Source: an uncultured Prevotella sp.
GTDB lineage: Bacteria > Bacteroidota > Bacteroidia > Bacteroidales > Bacteroidaceae
Length of the DNA: 8,920 bases
Assembly: GCA_900541335.1 (NCBI GenBank)
Contig: UQJC01000065.1
Location: 1 to 8,920, forward strand
Direction of reading: 5' to 3'
Shown piece by piece: positions 6,307-8,920 of the stretch. The position numbers were made by a program, and so were the translations under genes. The notes beneath the pieces were generated by a model. It ran no database searches and was not told where the DNA came from. It saw nothing but the letters and a program-made list of their open reading frames with translations. Each line of letters opens with the position of its first letter. Positions within the stretch are counted from its first letter, which is position 1.

Positions 6307-6702
6307 TTAATGTCTAACAGCATCGCCTTACCTCCAACTTTTAAGTAGACTATAAGCCTTTTCGATTTCTTGTGTAGATAGGTTTTTTGCTCATGCAAAA
6401 TAATATTCAAGCCTCGCCTTGCTTTTTCAATATTTGTTATACCTTTGCTTGAGTGAAAGAAATGGGTGATACTTATCCCCGTTGTTTTTATTTATCTTTG
6501 GCTGGTTCTATTTATTCTGACATCACCATCGGATTCTTGAAGTGAATGCCTGCATCAGCTTATTCATTTTGCAGATCAACGTATTCGGCTCACCTTGCTA
6601 TGATTACCGATACGGGTAGAAAGCCCGATAAGCCTGTGAAGTGTGTTCTTTCAATCAGAATGAGTAAATCAACTTCTAACCTCTACGCAATTCAGAAAAG
6701 CT
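6307..6702. other. 396-bp intergenic region upstream of recQ
   Basis: It holds an A/T-rich hairpin, TTTTGC (6385-6390) with GCAAAA (6395-6400), and the promoter at 6419-6447. A second isolated TATCTTTG -7 match lies at 6493-6500, and a 6-bp inverted repeat GGTGAT (6465-6470) / ATCACC (6522-6527) spans a long loop. A short frame, 6546-6755, runs into recQ out of frame and resembles no known protein. I see no classical terminator for the upstream gene and no recognisable RNA or gene fragment. Confidence 0.5.
6419..6447 (+). promoter_or_regulatory. Candidate recQ promoter
   Basis: TACCTTTG (6440-6447) fits the Bacteroidetes -7 consensus TAnnTTTG at all fixed positions. TTG (6419-6421) lies 18 bases upstream as a possible -33 element. 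The start point would be near 6453, giving recQ a leader of about 250 nt. A second -7 match, TATCTTTG (6493-6500), lacks a well-placed -33 box. Confidence 0.5.
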
Positions 6703-8883
6703 ATGAAGGAAGACCTGTTCTTAAAGGAAGCTCTCAAAGAGCACTTTGGATTTGATACGTTTAAGAGCAATCAAGAAGCGATTATCCGGTCCTTGCTCGA
6801 TGGACATAATGTGTTTGTACTGATGCCTACGGGCGGCGGCAAATCGTTGTGTTATCAACTTCCGGCCCTCTTGATGGAGGGCACAGCTGTTGTCGTTTCT
6901 CCTTTGATTGCTTTGATGAAGAATCAAGTCGATGCGATTCGTCACACCAGTCAAGACGATGGAGTTGCTCATTTTATCAATTCCTCACTCAGCCGAAGCC
7001 AAGTCGAGAAGGTTAAAAAGGACATCCGTGACGGAGTTACTAAGTTGCTCTATGTTGCTCCCGAGTCCTTAACCAAAGAGGATAACGTGGAGTTTCTGCG
7101 TTCTATCAAGATTTCATTCTATGCCATTGACGAAGCCCACTGTATTTCGGAATGGGGTCACGATTTCCGACCGGAATACCGTAAGCTCCGCTCCATTATC
7201 AGCGAGATAGGCGTTGCACCCGTTATTGCACTGACGGCTACTGCTACGGACAAGGTGAGAATTGATATTAAAAAGAATTTGGGCATATTAGATGCAGATG
7301 AATACAAAAGCTCATTCAATCGTCCCAACCTTTACTACGAAGTTCGCCCGAAAACCAAGGATATTGATCGGGACATTATCAAGTTTATCAAGCAACAACC
7401 CGTATGCAGTGGTATTATTTATTGTTTGAGCCGTAAAAAGGTCGAGGAACTTGCTGAAGTGTTGCGGACGAACGATATCAAGGCAGAGGCTTACCATGCC
7501 GGTATGGACTCAGCAGTTCGTTCGCAGACGCAAGATGACTTCTTGATGGAACGAATTGATGTCATCGTGGCTACCATCGCCTTTGGCATGGGCATTGATA
7601 AACCCGACGTGCGCTTTGTTATTCACTACGACATTCCCAAAAGTCTTGAAGGCTATTATCAAGAAACAGGGCGTGCCGGTCGTGATGGCGGAGAAGGTAA
7701 ATGTATTGCCTTCTACTCAAGAAAAGACTTACAAAAACTCGAGAAATTTATGGAGGGAAAGCCCGTTGCTGAACAAGACATCGGGCGTCAACTCCTCAAG
7801 GAAACCGCAGCCTATGCTGAAAGTTCGGTGTGTCGCCGTAGATTGTTGCTACACTATTTTGGCGAGAGCTATGAGCCGGACAACTGCGGTAACTGTGATA
7901 ACTGCAAACATCCCAAACAACAAGTGGAAGCTCAGACTTACTTAACACAACTATTGGAAGTGATTATTGCAACCAAAGAACACTTCCGCGATGACTACAT
8001 TAAAAATATATTGCTCGGACAAGAAACTGAAGAAATCTTGGCCCATCATCATGATGAGCTCGAAGTCTTCGGTTGTGGTGAAGAGTCGAGCGAGCAAATG
8101 TGGAATGCCGTAATCAAGCAAGCGCTTATTGCCGGTTATTTGGATAAGGACGTTGACAATTACGGTGTGCTCAAGGTGACGAAAGAAGGAAAGAAATTCT
8201 TGAAGAAGCCCACCTCATTTATGGTAACGGAAGACCGCAATTACGAAGACGAGGAGGGTGAGGTTGAACCCGACGATGCGGCTTCATGTGCTGTCGACCC
8301 GGTGCTCTTCCAGATGCTCAAGGATTTGCGTAAGAAGTTGTCAAAGGAACTGGATGTTCCTCCTTACGTAATCTTCCAGGATCCTTCTTTGGAAGCGATG
8401 TCTACCGTTTACCCGCAGACACTCGACGAGTTGCAAAACATTCCAGGTGTAGGTTCGGGTAAGGCCAAACGATACGGTTCGGAATTCTGCAAATTGATTA
8501 AGCGTCATTGCGAGGAAAACGAAATCGAACGTCCGGAAGACTTGCGCATTCGTACGGTGGCCAACAAATCAAAGATTAAGGTCAGCATTATCCAAAGCAT
8601 TGACCGCAAGGTTGCACTTGATGACATTGCAGTAGTCAAGGGTATCGAGTTTGATGAACTTCTCACTGAAATCGAAGCCATCGTTTATTCAGGTACCAAA
8701 CTCAACATTGATTACTTTATCTATGAAGTCATGGATGAAGATCACATCGACGACATTTACCAATACTTCAAGGAAAGCGATACGGATGACCTCGATGTTG
8801 CGCTTGATGAATTGGGCGATGACTACAGTGAAGACGAGATACGCTTAGTACGTATTAAGTTTATCTCTGAAATGGCAAACTAA
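6703..8883 (+). CDS. recQ: ATP-dependent DNA helicase RecQ
   Basis: This is a 3'-to-5' DNA helicase of recombination and replication-fork repair. The 726-residue protein has helicase core 1 with Walker A TGGGKS (43-48), DEAH at 143-146 followed by CISEWGHDFRPEYR, and motif III LTATAT. Core 2 contains AYHAGMD, IAFGMGIDKPDVR and YYQETGRAGRDG. The RQC zinc site follows, with C377, C395, C398 and C401, then the winged helix. The HRDC domain (about 532-606) carries IPGVGSGKAKRYG. The last 120 or so residues form an acidic C-terminal extension, common in Bacteroidetes RecQ. All motifs are intact. The ATG at 6703 begins right before the helicase domain, as in relatives, and the upstream sequence is A-rich without a strong Shine-Dalgarno. 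recQ follows the BatD-like gene after 396 bp, and the next start codon is only 18 bp past its stop, suggesting an operon to the right. Confidence 0.97.
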   Translation: MKEDLFLKEALKEHFGFDTFKSNQEAIIRSLLDGHNVFVLMPTGGGKSLCYQLPALLMEGTAVVVSPLIALMKNQVDAIRHTSQDDGVAHFINSSLSRSQVEKVKKDIRDGVTKLLYVAPESLTKEDNVEFLRSIKISFYAIDEAHCISEWGHDFRPEYRKLRSIISEIGVAPVIALTATATDKVRIDIKKNLGILDADEYKSSFNRPNLYYEVRPKTKDIDRDIIKFIKQQPVCSGIIYCLSRKKVEELAEVLRTNDIKAEAYHAGMDSAVRSQTQDDFLMERIDVIVATIAFGMGIDKPDVRFVIHYDIPKSLEGYYQETGRAGRDGGEGKCIAFYSRKDLQKLEKFMEGKPVAEQDIGRQLLKETAAYAESSVCRRRLLLHYFGESYEPDNCGNCDNCKHPKQQVEAQTYLTQLLEVIIATKEHFRDDYIKNILLGQETEEILAHHHDELEVFGCGEESSEQMWNAVIKQALIAGYLDKDVDNYGVLKVTKEGKKFLKKPTSFMVTEDRNYEDEEGEVEPDDAASCAVDPVLFQMLKDLRKKLSKELDVPPYVIFQDPSLEAMSTVYPQTLDELQNIPGVGSGKAKRYGSEFCKLIKRHCEENEIERPEDLRIRTVANKSKIKVSIIQSIDRKVALDDIAVVKGIEFDELLTEIEAIVYSGTKLNIDYFIYEVMDEDHIDDIYQYFKESDTDDLDVALDELGDDYSEDEIRLVRIKFISEMAN

Positions 8884-8901
8884 AAACAGCATCTCAACGA
8901 T

Positions 8902-8920
8902 ATGACAGAAGCAATCAACA
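8902..8920 (+). CDS. Start of a further gene, cut by the window end
   Basis: An ATG 18 bp after the recQ stop opens a frame reading MTEAIN to the window edge, with no stop in the six visible codons. The short same-strand spacing suggests co-transcription with recQ. Too little is visible to name a family, and a chance ATG is possible. Confidence 0.45.

Noticed and set aside
6207..6410. 67-codon minus-strand frame over the end of the BatD-like gene
   Set aside because: It is short and antisense to a supported gene, with no family resemblance or promoter.
6546..6755. 69-codon frame overlapping the recQ start
   Set aside because: It resembles no protein, overlaps recQ by about 50 bp in another frame, and has no translation signal. 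It could at most be a leader frame.

Overview
The window looks like a chromosomal segment of a Bacteroidales bacterium, most likely Prevotella-like. Four lines of evidence point there. Several intergenic sites match the Bacteroidetes promoter -7 element TAnnTTTG. Start codons follow A/T-rich leaders rather than strong Shine-Dalgarno sequences. The 4-alpha-glucanotransferase has the two-CBM20 plus GH77 architecture common in that phylum. The glutamine-dependent NAD synthetase and the RecQ with a C-terminal extension have family-typical lengths. The genus is inference; the phylum is fairly secure.

Layout: 1-293 is a tandem array of seven 42-bp half-units in two alternating types (84-bp super-period), probably continuing beyond the left edge. 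At 401-471 a 13-bp inverted repeat plus T-run forms the terminator of malQ, which runs leftwards (488-3151). The 580-bp divergent region 3152-3731 holds a probable malQ promoter, two imperfect inverted repeats, and a well-supported small RNA gene (about 3475-3655). That gene has its own promoter, a 12-bp closing stem, further stems that make a rod, and a terminal T6 run, so it is very probably 6S RNA. Rightwards follow nadE (3732-5693), a short secreted BatD-like single-domain protein (5773-6306), a 396-bp gap with one good promoter (6419-6447), and recQ (6703-8883). The first six codons of a further gene start at 8902.

The genes are mostly unrelated housekeeping functions: maltodextrin/glycogen disproportionation, NAD synthesis, global control of RNA polymerase (if the RNA is 6S), an envelope protein of unknown role, and DNA repair. 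I see no phage, IS, toxin-antitoxin, CRISPR or defence genes. The features most worth a second look are the alternating 42-bp array at the left edge and the unannotated structured RNA upstream of nadE.
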